Positions 23,296 to 31,500 of a stretch of 36,560 nucleotides of DNA are shown piece after piece. Position 1 is the stretch's first letter. Each line of letters starts with the position of its first letter. The notes beneath the pieces were generated by a model. It did no database searches, was not told where the DNA came from, and saw only the letters and a program-made list of their open reading frames with translations. The stretch is from Aromatoleum toluvorans. GTDB taxonomy: Bacteria > Pseudomonadota > Gammaproteobacteria > Burkholderiales > Rhodocyclaceae. Location of the stretch: NCBI RefSeq assembly GCF_012910905.1, contig NZ_WTVN01000037.1:1-36560 (forward strand). The letters are read 5' to 3'. A program made the translations under genes and the position numbers.

Positions 23296-24549
23296 TTACT
23301 TGGTCGCGGCCACGGGCCCGCCGTGCATCACGTCGGTGCGGCGCACCTCGGTCCAGTACATCCAGATCAGCGACACCCAGGTCACGCCGTAGAGCAGCAT
23401 GAAGGCGCTGGAGCGCACGCCGGTGAGATCGAGGAGGGCGCCGAACATGATCGGCAGCAGGAAGCCGCCGAGGCCGCCGACCAAGCCGACGATCCCCGAC
23501 ACCGCGCCGATCTCGTGCGGGAATTCATCCGAGATGTACTTGAAGACGGATGCCTTGCCGAACGCCCAGGCGACGCCGACCGTGAACATGAGCACCGTGA
23601 AGAACCAGACGTTGTGGTGGATCGCGAAGGTCTTGGGGCCCGACACGGTCATCACTGTGAACTCGGTGTGCGGGTAGGACAGCAGGAACAGGCACACCCA
23701 CGACACCCACATCACCCACCAGGTGACCTTGTGCGCGCCGAAGCGGTCCGAGAACCAGCCGCCGACCGCGCGCAGCACGCCGCCCGGCAGCGAGAAACAG
23801 GCCGCCAGCAGGGCTGCGGTTTCCAGGCCCAGGCCGAATTCGGTGACGTAGTACTTGGTCATCCACAGCGCCAGCGCCACGTAGCCGCCGAACACGATCG
23901 AGTAGTACTGGCAGTACTTCCACACGCGCGGGTTCTTCAACACGCGCAGCTGGTCGGCAACCTTCACGCCCGACGACACCCGATGGGACGGATCGTCGTA
24001 GGTGAAGAGCCAGAAGGCGATCGCGATCGCAAGCATCGCCAGCGCGAAGGCCTTCGGCACGAACTCCCAGCCGAAGGCCACGACCAGCATCGGCGCGACG
24101 AGCTTGGTGACGGCTGCGCCGGAATTGCCCGCGCCGAACACGCCCATCGCGAAGCCCTGGTTCTTGCGCTCGAACCAGCGCGCACAGTAGGCGATGCCGA
24201 CCGAGAACGAGCCGCCGACGAGGCCGACGAAGAGGCCCGCGAGGAGGAACTGCCAGTATTCGGTCGCCTGGCTGATCAGCCAGATGGGCACGACCGCCGC
24301 CGCCATCAGCGCGAAGAACACGACACGGCCACCCAGCTTGTCGGTGAGCATGCCCAGCGGCAGGCGCACCAGCGCGCCCGTCAGCACCGGCGTCGCCGCG
24401 AGCAGCCCGAACTGCGTTTCATTGAGGCCCAATTGCGCCTTGATCGGGATGCCGATCACCGCGAACAGCATCCACGCGGCAAAACACATCGTGAATGCCG
24501 TCGTGCTCATCACCAGAACGGAAAACTGCTTGCGGCGTTGCGAGGCCAT
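23296..24549 (-). CDS. narK1: NarK1-type nitrate transporter (417 aa)
   Basis: This is a 12-span MFS protein of the NNP family; NarK1-type members are held to be nitrate/proton symporters that start respiration before nitrite builds up. The conserved arginines are in GALVRLPLGMLTDKLGG (R62) and LRAVGGWFSDRFG, and the signature is GVFGAGNSGAAVT. The ATG at 24549 (MASQRRKQFS) is chosen for its GGGAAGGAA ribosome site; the longer frame runs into the promoter region. It is the first gene of the nar operon, and the narK1-narK2-narG order is common in betaproteobacterial denitrifiers. Confidence 0.94.
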   Translation of the reverse strand: MASQRRKQFSVLVMSTTAFTMCFAAWMLFAVIGIPIKAQLGLNETQFGLLAATPVLTGALVRLPLGMLTDKLGGRVVFFALMAAAVVPIWLISQATEYWQFLLAGLFVGLVGGSFSVGIAYCARWFERKNQGFAMGVFGAGNSGAAVTKLVAPMLVVAFGWEFVPKAFALAMLAIAIAFWLFTYDDPSHRVSSGVKVADQLRVLKNPRVWKYCQYYSIVFGGYVALALWMTKYYVTEFGLGLETAALLAACFSLPGGVLRAVGGWFSDRFGAHKVTWWVMWVSWVCLFLLSYPHTEFTVMTVSGPKTFAIHHNVWFFTVLMFTVGVAWAFGKASVFKYISDEFPHEIGAVSGIVGLVGGLGGFLLPIMFGALLDLTGVRSSAFMLLYGVTWVSLIWMYWTEVRRTDVMHGGPVAATK

Positions 24550-24648
24550 CTTTTTTCCTTCCCCCAGGGCGGAACGCAGCGCGTTCCATGCTGGAAGCAA
24601 GGTTATGCCTCGCGAATCGCCGCGAACATTCGCCGAAAGCAGGGGTGA

Positions 24649-24694
24649 GGGACTAGTCCGCCGCAAGGGGGACTAGTTCTTCGGTACTAGTCCC
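24649..24694 (-). promoter_or_regulatory. Three-copy ACTAGT palindrome cluster upstream of narK1
   Basis: Three ACTAGT cores lie at 24652, 24672 and 24686 in similar flanks (GGGACTAGTCCG, GGGACTAGTTCT, GGTACTAGTCCC). The second and third also form a 9-base-pair stem, GGGACTAGT with ACTAGTCCC, around an 8-base interval that on the plus strand contains C-TTCG-G. The cluster is 100-145 bases upstream of narK1. It matches neither the NarL heptamer TACYYMT nor an FNR box. It could be an operator array or a leader-RNA switch. Confidence 0.45.
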
Positions 24695-24819
24695 GCCCGA
24701 GGGTCCCGGTGTTGCCGTTGCGGGACAGGTGGCCTGTCTTGCCGCGTTCAGCGCGCGAATACGCGCAGGCTCACTTTCCTGACGATGTGAACTAATTCCT
24801 GCCCTCCGGAGTGCAGTGC

Positions 24820-24833
24820 GGGGAAAATTCCCC
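24820..24833. promoter_or_regulatory. Inverted repeat upstream of ferritin-like gene
   Basis: GGGGAA and TTCCCC are separated by AA, 113-126 bases upstream of the plus-strand ferritin-like gene and about 270 bases upstream of narK1 on the other side. This is the most symmetrical site in the half of the divergent region nearest the ferritin-like gene. No known regulator is assigned. Confidence 0.3.
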
Positions 24834-24945
24834 ACGTCGACGGGAGGGGTATCGATCGGCGAACGCGGCAAAAAAAATACGCATGGCCGTGTGGTGCGGC
24901 GATTTCCCACCGACCCGCGGGTGCGCCACTGAGGGAGGATCGGTC

Positions 24946-26268
24946 ATGATCACGCACACTAAAGCGGGACGCGCCGGCGCGCGCGTCCCGCTCCCTACGG
25001 ACGCCGCCGGGCTGGCGGGCGAGGCAGCGCACGAATCGCACGAAGCGCGACGCTTGTTCCTGCAGCAGGCGGTGACTTGCGGCGCCACCCTTCCGATATT
25101 GGCCGGACTCACCGGCCCGGCCTGGGGCGCCACCAACATGGCGCCGGAGACCACCGGCCCCCGGGTGGTGCGCAGCTTCAACGATGCCTACCTGGAACTC
25201 GTGCGGCTCCTGCGGGAAGCCTGCGGGGTGGAGCACGCCCTGATGCTCCAGTACCTCTACGCGGCCTTCTCGCTCACCCCGGCCTACCGGACCCTGGCAG
25301 GCAGCGGCACCCCGGGAGCCGACACGCTGCTGGGGGTTGCCGTGCAGGAGATGCAGCACCTGGCGAGCGTCAACCAGCTGCTGGTGCTCCTCGGAGCGGC
25401 CCCCAACCTGCTTTCGGCGGAGTTTCCCTACGAGCCCCAGATCTATCCCTTCGAGTTCAACCTCGAGCCTCTGAGTCCGCGGAGCCTTGCCAAATACATC
25501 TACGCCGAGGCCCCGGTGGGCTTTTTCGATGGCATTCGGAGTCCTGCCGACGCGCATTTCGCCGACAGCGTCCTGGCGATGATCGGCCCCAAGCGCCGTC
25601 CCAATCATGTGGGCAGCCTCTACAACGAACTGATCACCCTCGTCGGAGAAGTGAGTCGCCTTCCGGACATGCCCAAACTCGACGCCTGGCTGGCCAAACT
25701 GGAGGCGATCAAGGCGGAAGGGGAGAAGGACCATTTCATCTTCTTCAGGAACGTGTTCCTGGCGCGCCACCCGGCCTTCGACGGCCACCGCGACGCGTGG
25801 CAGCTCGCGCCGACCCATCCTGCGTATCCTGCCCATCGGGTGCCGGTGAACCCCACCGCCTATGTGGGCCATGAGAACGAGATCCTGAACCCGGACCTGC
25901 GTGCCCTGGCCTGGCTCGCCGACCTGCACTACTGGACTGCGCTGCTCCTTCTGGACCTGCACTTCCGTAGTGGCGATGACGCGCCGCGGAGCCTTGCCCT
26001 GGCGCACATGTCCGGTCCGTTGTTGAGCCTCGGGCGGCACCTGCCGGCCCTCGGCGGCGGGCTGCCTTTCGACCCGCTGAACTTCGGCAGCGCCCCGGCT
26101 CTCGACATGCTGGGTAGCCGGCGGCTCATCGCAAGCCTGGTGCGGGAGAGCATGGAACTCGCCAGGGTGATCGCCCCCGCCCTCCCGGCCGACTATCCCG
26201 CGGGCGTGGCCGAGGCCACCCTCATCGCCTTGAGCGACAACAGGCAGATCGAGGCGCGTGCGCCCTGA
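24946..26268 (+). CDS. Tat-exported ferritin-like protein, VioB-related fold (440 aa)
   Basis: The central region (about 75-280) matches the ferritin-like family found in iminophenylpyruvate dimer synthase VioB (Pfam name Ferritin-like): EHALMLQYLYAAFSL (E96, H97), QEMQHLASVNQLL (E135, H138), NELITLVGE (E228) and AEGEKDHFIFF (E260, H263) give a plausible diiron set. The assignment is by eye. The N-terminus has a twin-arginine signal, ARRLFLQQ (R35, R36), then a hydrophobic stretch ending near AWGA, so a folded metalloprotein is probably exported. The C-terminal third is helical and unassigned. GGGAGG lies 8 bases before the ATG. It stands alone, divergent from narK1. It is much shorter than VioB (about 1000) and no violacein genes are nearby, so the reaction is unknown. 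Confidence 0.75.
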   Translation: MITHTKAGRAGARVPLPTDAAGLAGEAAHESHEARRLFLQQAVTCGATLPILAGLTGPAWGATNMAPETTGPRVVRSFNDAYLELVRLLREACGVEHALMLQYLYAAFSLTPAYRTLAGSGTPGADTLLGVAVQEMQHLASVNQLLVLLGAAPNLLSAEFPYEPQIYPFEFNLEPLSPRSLAKYIYAEAPVGFFDGIRSPADAHFADSVLAMIGPKRRPNHVGSLYNELITLVGEVSRLPDMPKLDAWLAKLEAIKAEGEKDHFIFFRNVFLARHPAFDGHRDAWQLAPTHPAYPAHRVPVNPTAYVGHENEILNPDLRALAWLADLHYWTALLLLDLHFRSGDDAPRSLALAHMSGPLLSLGRHLPALGGGLPFDPLNFGSAPALDMLGSRRLIASLVRESMELARVIAPALPADYPAGVAEATLIALSDNRQIEARAP

Positions 26269-26281
26269 GTTTCAGTTCGCC

Positions 26282-26305
26282 AGCGCCGCCGGATGAGGCG
26301 GCGCT
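26282..26305. terminator. Stem-loop between convergent genes
   Basis: A perfect 9-base stem (AGCGCCGCC and GGCGGCGCT) has a 6-base loop, 14 bases after the ferritin-like stop and touching the stop of the convergent membrane-protein gene. There is no T run on either side, so its strength as a terminator is uncertain. Confidence 0.5.
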
Positions 26306-27567
26306 CAGGTCGCGTGTGCCCGGCGATAATTCCCGAGCACCTTGACGATGTTCGCGAAGAGGAAGATGAATTCGGCGGTGACAAGGGCGCCGGCGAGCCG
26401 GATCAGCCAGGGATTGCCGGCGAGCGCGGCTAGCAGCAGCGCCGCGAGCGCCGAGGCGTGCACGCCGAGGTGACGCCGGATCGGCGCGTCCGGCTGCAGC
26501 TTCTTCATGTTCGGCGCCTTGCCGACGTCCTGGGTCAGGTGCAGCCAGGCGAGGAAGGGCACGATCTTGTAAAGCATGCCGACGATCACGCTGACGAAGC
26601 CGCCATGCAGTACCAGGATGCCCGCGAGGATGGGCCACGCCTGATGGTCCGAATGGTGTGCGACCAGAACGCACGCGAGTCCCGCAATGAAGCTGCCCAT
26701 GCCGAGCTGGAATGCCCGTGTCGTCATGTCCGGCACCGACCGGCGCGACTGGCGCTGCAACTTCAGCGTGCTCACCGCGAACGCCACGCAGAGCACCGCG
26801 AGCGCGGCCGACAGCGCGAACTCCGCGGTGCCCAGCTCGCCATACACCGTCGCGCTCCACAGCACCAGCACGGCGCCCGTGCCCAGCGCCCAGAAGCGCG
26901 TCAGGGGCGCCGGGTAGTTCGGCGTGATCTGGAACATCGGAACCACCACCCAGCTCGCCGCCGCGAGCAGCACGCCGGCTCCGCCCAACAGCGCCCAGCC
27001 GATATGCAGCTTCAGCACCACCAGCAGCGGCAGGGCGAGACCGTTCGACAGGGTCAGCCCCAGAGCCATCCCCAGCGCGATCGCGATCGTAAACCCGATC
27101 AATGCGATGCGCATGTCGCGCGGAGTTGCCTGCGCGACGGGTATTCGCCGCAGCCCGAGGAAGGCTGCCGCGACGAAGATCGCCAGTCCGCCCCCCAGCA
27201 GCACCGTCGCCGGCATGAGGAAGCCGTGGGCACTGCTGCCGAGCCCCCACGCAAGGCACAGTGCCCCGATCGTCATCGCAAGGTGCACGATGGCTGCGAT
27301 CGGGCCCGAGCGTGGAATCACCGCGCCTGCGACCACCGGCAGCACCTGGAACATCGCCCCCAGCATCACCGTCAGCATGAAGCCGACGGTCATCAGATGC
27401 GTGACCGCCAGCGCGCCGGGCGTCCAGCGCGAATCGAGCAGCTCCGGCGCGGCGAGCAGCGTCGCACCGGCAGCCGCGCCGAAGAGCGGCGCGGTCAGGA
27501 AGAAACGCAGCGGCGTCGAGAAAGCCGGCGCCGCGTCGTAGCTGAGGGTCTGCCCGTCGGGGATCAT
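26305..27567 (-). CDS. Histidine-rich polytopic membrane protein, cytochrome oxidase subunit I-like (420 aa)
   Basis: The protein has about 11-12 hydrophobic segments. Histidines sit inside or next to several of them: H57 (VTHLMTVGFM), H95 (IVHLAMTIG), H188 (LKLHIGWALL), H304/H305/H308 (AHHSDHQAW), H321 (LHGGFVSVIVG) and H343 (LAWLHLT). This pattern recalls heme-copper oxidase subunit I and NnrS-type heme/copper membrane proteins, but the full catalytic ligand set cannot be confirmed by eye. The ATG overlaps the DUF2249 gene stop by 4 bases (ATGA), so it is the third gene of the hemerythrin operon. A heme-containing, NO- or redox-related membrane protein is the best guess; it could instead be a transporter. 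Confidence 0.7.
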   Translation of the reverse strand: MIPDGQTLSYDAAPAFSTPLRFFLTAPLFGAAAGATLLAAPELLDSRWTPGALAVTHLMTVGFMLTVMLGAMFQVLPVVAGAVIPRSGPIAAIVHLAMTIGALCLAWGLGSSAHGFLMPATVLLGGGLAIFVAAAFLGLRRIPVAQATPRDMRIALIGFTIAIALGMALGLTLSNGLALPLLVVLKLHIGWALLGGAGVLLAAASWVVVPMFQITPNYPAPLTRFWALGTGAVLVLWSATVYGELGTAEFALSAALAVLCVAFAVSTLKLQRQSRRSVPDMTTRAFQLGMGSFIAGLACVLVAHHSDHQAWPILAGILVLHGGFVSVIVGMLYKIVPFLAWLHLTQDVGKAPNMKKLQPDAPIRRHLGVHASALAALLLAALAGNPWLIRLAGALVTAEFIFLFANIVKVLGNYRRAHAT

Positions 27568-27779
27568 GGGTTCAGGATGTCGATTTCGACGACGCCGTCG
27601 TCACGGATGCGGTTCTCGTACTTGTAGCCGTCGCGGTCCAGGATCCGGAACAGCGGGTACGGCATGCGGTCCAGCAACAACGTCATGCTCTCGCCCTTGG
27701 GCAGGTCCGCCAGCGTATCCATCGCCAGTTCGAAGGGTTGCGGTGGTTCCAGACCGCGCGCGTCTACGATTTTTTTCAT
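27564..27779 (-). CDS. DUF2249 domain protein (71 aa)
   Basis: This small TusA-like protein opens MKKIVDARGLEPPQPFELAM, with the family pattern DARGLEPPxPFE, and closes with YKYENRIRDDGVVEIDI. It consists of the single two-layer domain. DUF2249 proteins often occur beside hemerythrins and in NO or denitrification loci, but their biochemistry is not settled. The Cys of TusA sulfur carriers is absent, so persulfide transfer is not expected. Its start shares one base with the hemerythrin stop (TGATG) and its stop overlaps the next start, so all three genes are translationally coupled. Confidence 0.85.
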   Translation of the reverse strand: MKKIVDARGLEPPQPFELAMDTLADLPKGESMTLLLDRMPYPLFRILDRDGYKYENRIRDDGVVEIDILNP

Positions 27780-28222
27780 CAGGCCCTCGCGTGAAGGCGC
27801 TCGCTCAGCCCGGCGGCGACATCGGAGCCGCCAAGGTGCGAGTCGCACATGGGATAGAGGATATTCTCCTCCTTCATGTTGTGCTGCTGCATCAGGATCA
27901 GCAAGGTTTCCGATTCGCCGGCATAGTCGTCGCCGTCCTTGTTCGCGAGTGCGTCGCGCATGCGGGCGAGCGCGCTGCGCATCTCGACATGTTCGCCGCG
28001 CATCACCTTCGTCGGGCCTTCGGTCATCCCGGTGGCGGCTTCGAACTTCGGGAAGAGCAGGGATTCCTCGGCATCGAAATGGTTTTCCATTTCTGCCGCG
28101 AACTGCTCGAACGCTGCGCTTGCCTCGTCCCACTTGCCCTTGGCCGCTGCCGTCTCGGCGCGGGCGAAGGTCTGGTCGCAGCTGCGGTGGTCGTCGGTCA
28201 TCAGGGAAGTGATCTGGCTCAT
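27779..28222 (-). CDS. Hemerythrin-domain protein (147 aa)
   Basis: This is a cytoplasmic four-helix diiron protein of the HHE family. The ligand set is complete: H12 (DDHRSCD), H48 and E52 (ENHFDAEE), H78 (GEHVEMR), H114 and E118 (QQHNMKEEN), with D127 in PMCDSHL as the likely last ligand. Such proteins bind O2 or NO or repair iron centres. The start at 28222 (MSQITSLM) has GGAG upstream and places the first ligand correctly; an ATG 13 codons earlier would add an unrelated tail. It is the first gene of a three-gene coupled operon, 57 bases downstream of a perfect FNR/Dnr box, so low-oxygen or NO induction is expected. Confidence 0.92.
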   Translation of the reverse strand: MSQITSLMTDDHRSCDQTFARAETAAAKGKWDEASAAFEQFAAEMENHFDAEESLLFPKFEAATGMTEGPTKVMRGEHVEMRSALARMRDALANKDGDDYAGESETLLILMQQHNMKEENILYPMCDSHLGGSDVAAGLSERLHARA

Positions 28223-28278
28223 GGTCGCGGGTCTCCGGTTAGGTGATTGCAATTCTCCCAATCCGCGAAGGGGGATCC

Positions 28279-28292
28279 TTGATGCGTATCAA
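28279..28292 (-). promoter_or_regulatory. Perfect FNR/Dnr-type box
   Basis: TTGATGCGTATCAA matches the FNR/Dnr consensus TTGAT-N4-ATCAA exactly. The centre is about 63 bases upstream of the hemerythrin ATG. A class II promoter would start near 28244, and GAGAAT on the minus strand (28252-28257) is suitably placed as a -10. The site is symmetric, but the plus-strand gene starts about 240 bases away, so the hemerythrin operon is the more likely target. Confidence 0.85.
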
Positions 28293-28527
28293 ACCGTTCG
28301 TGTATCCAATCAATTCGGGAGCGGGCCCGAAGCGGGAATCGACGCGCGGTGCAATGGCAAACGCATTTACAGCCGGAAACATCCACAGGGGCATGTCATG
28401 GCCAGAATGCGCACCGGGCAAGGATCGCGCGCGCGAGATTCACACCTGCGCGCGAGCCTGCTAGATTGATGTCATGGGGCGCGTGAGACGTCCGCCCATC
28501 CGTTCGGTATTCTCGTGGAGGTACTGC

Positions 28528-31500
28528 ATGTCCGTTGAAGGGCAGGCTCGCAAGTTGCGTGTCGATCCAGTCCGGCTGAAGCGCCCGGCAAAGTGGCTCG
28601 CCGGCATCGTCCTTGCCATTGCGGTGCTCGGTTTCGTGGCCGCGCCGCCGCTGGTTCGCCACTTCGGACAGAAGATCGCATCCGAGGTCCTCGGTCGCGA
28701 GGTGACCATCGACGACATCAACATCAACCCCTTTGCGCTGTCCGTGACCGCAAAGGGGTTCAGCATCGCCGAGGCCGACGGCCAGCCCGGCGCCTTCTCG
28801 TTTGCGTCGCTCTACGCCAACCTCGAAGGCGAGTCGATCTTCCGCGGCGCCCCGGTCCTGCGCGAACTGCGCCTCGAGGCGCCGCGCATCAATTTCGTCC
28901 GGCTCGACGAGTCCCGCCACAACTGGACCGACGTGCAGGAACGGCTCGCCGCACGCCCGAAATCGCCGGACGACAAGCCGGCGCTGTTCTCGCTCAACAA
29001 CATCCAGCTGGTTGACGGCACGGTCGCCGTCGAGGACCGGACGGTGGGCGTCAGGAACGAGATCACCAACCTCACCATCGGCGTGCCCTTCGTCTCCAAC
29101 CTGCCGGTCAAGGTCGAACTCTTTACCGAGCCGGTCGTCTCCGCGCTGATCAACGGCCATCCGCTGCAACTGGTCGGGCGCACCCGTCCCTTCGCCAACG
29201 ACCGCGACACCGTCCTCGACCTCAAGCTCGACGGCTTCGACTTCACGCCCTATGTGGCCTACCTGCCGTTCAAGCCCGCATTCCGGCTGCCCGAAGGCCG
29301 CGTGTCGACGGACATCGAACTCGCCTTTTCGCAGCTTGCCGACGAAGCGCCGAAGGTTGCACTGAAAGGTTCCGTCGCGCTCGATTCGATCAAGCTGCAG
29401 GATGCCGCCGGCAATCCGCTGCTCGACCTTCCCAGGCTCTCGCTCGGCCTCGCCGACGTACAGCCCCTTGCACGCAAGCTCCATTTCGACCGCCTCGAGA
29501 TCAGCCAGCCGACGGTCGATGTCGTCCGCCTGGCCAGCGGACGCCTCAACTTCCAGGAGATCCTTCCCCCTCCCGCTGCGGACCAGCCCGCCGCGGAGAC
29601 GCCCGAGGCGACGGGACAGGCCGCCGCGGCTACCCCGGCTGCCGAAGCGCTGCTATTCACGCTCGACAACGCGAAGATCAGCGGAGCGACGATTCGCGTC
29701 GAAGACCGCGCCGCGGGCGGGCCGAACACCGGCGGCGAGCCTTTCCGCACCGAGATCAAGGACTTGCAGTTCGAGGCCCGCAACCTCAGCACCGCGGCGG
29801 ATGCGGTCGCCGAACTCGCCCTCGACTTCGGCACGGACGCCGGCGAGAAGAGCAGCCATCGTGACCGCCTGCGCCTGAGCCCGCTGGAAGTCGAAGGGCG
29901 CATCGCCGCCGAGAACTTCCTCGTTTCGCGCTACCTGCCGTACTACGCCGCGCAGCTGCCGGGCGGCGACGTCCGCGGCGGCCGCGTCGATGCGACGGTG
30001 CAGTACAAGGTGAAGATGGCCGGCGACGCGCCGCAGATCGACCTCCTTGCCGAAGCGCTCGTGCTGCGCGACTTCGAACTCGCGCTCAAGGGGCAGAAAC
30101 AGCCCGTGGCGAAGCTCGTGCGCTTTGCCGTCAACGACGTCAAGGTCGTGCCGGCCGACCGCTCGGTGAGCGTCGGCAGCGTCGAATCCAACGGCGCCGC
30201 GTTCGCGGCGCTCAAGGACAAGCAGGGCAAGCTCGACGTCCTCGCCCTGGTCGGCGAGCCGAAAGCGGCAAAGGCGGCACCCGCCGCCAAGCCGGCCGGG
30301 AACGCCAAACCGGCGAAGGGCGCGGCGAAGGGCGCCAAACCGCAGTCCGGTGACGACGGCGCGGACAAGCCCTGGGCGGTGACGGTGAACAAGCTCGCCT
30401 TCGACGGCTGGTCGGCGCGCTTCGAGGACCGCACCCAGGGCACCCCGATCGTGCTGCTCGCCGACGCCATCAAGCTCGGCGCCGAAGGCCTCAGCACCGC
30501 GAAGGGGAGCACGGCGAAGCTCGACCTCACCGCGCGCGTGAACAAGCGCGGCAGCGTCGATGTGAAGGGCGCCGTCGGCCTCGAGCCGCTCAAGGGCGAC
30601 CTGAACCTCGACCTGAAATCCGTCGATCTCCTCCCGCTGCAACCCTACGTCGTCGAACAGCTCAACATCGCCATCTCGCGCGGCACCGTCAGCACCCGGG
30701 GCAAGCTGGCCTTCGAGTCGGCGCGCGACGGCAGCCTCAAGGCGAGCTTCCGCGGCGATGCCGGCGTCGACAACTTTGCATCCATCGACAAGGCCCAGGC
30801 CGCGGATTTCCTGCGCTGGAAGAAATTCGCCGTCACCGGCATCGACTTCCGCCTCGCGCCGCTCGCCGTCGCGATCAAGGATGTCGCGCTGAACGACTTC
30901 TATACCCGCCTGATCCTCGACGAACAGGGCCAGCTCAACCTGCGCGAGATACGCCAGCACGAGCCGGCCGCTGCCGCACCGCCCGCCGCGCCAGCAGCGG
31001 GCGACGCGCCGGCGCCGACAGCACCCGCCAAGGCGGAAGCGACCGTGCCGCCGCCGAGCGAGCCGCCCCCGCCGATCTCGATCGGCAAGGTCACGATCAA
31101 GCAGGGCAACATCCAGTTCAGCGACCGCTTCATCCGGCCGAACTACGATGCCAATCTCACCGGCATGGAAGGCGAGCTCGTCGGCCTGTCGTCGGATCCG
31201 TCGACCATCGCCAAGCTCGACCTGCGCGGCAAGGTGGACAACGCCGCGCCGGTCACCGTCGCCGGCCAGCTCAACCCCTTCCGGCAGGACCGTTACCTCG
31301 ACATCGCCGCGTCGGTGAAGGACTTCGAACTCACCGCCGTCTCGGCCTACTCGGGCAAGTACGTCGGCTACGGCATCCAGAAGGGCAAGCTGTCGGCGGA
31401 CCTCAACTACAAGATCGAGGACCGCAAGCTCAGCGCGACGAACCGGGTGTTCCTCGACCAGCTGACCTTCGGCGACAAGGTCGACAGCCCGACGGCCCTG

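Noticed and set aside
24649-24694. NarL binding heptamers in the narK1 upstream cluster
   Set aside because: TACTAGT fails the TACYYMT consensus at its last informative positions and the 7-2-7 arrangement is absent, so the cluster is reported as an unassigned palindrome array instead.
28210-28530. Small plus-strand frame crossing the FNR box region
   Set aside because: It covers the promoter and the start of the DUF748 gene in another frame, with no ribosome site and no recognisable protein features.
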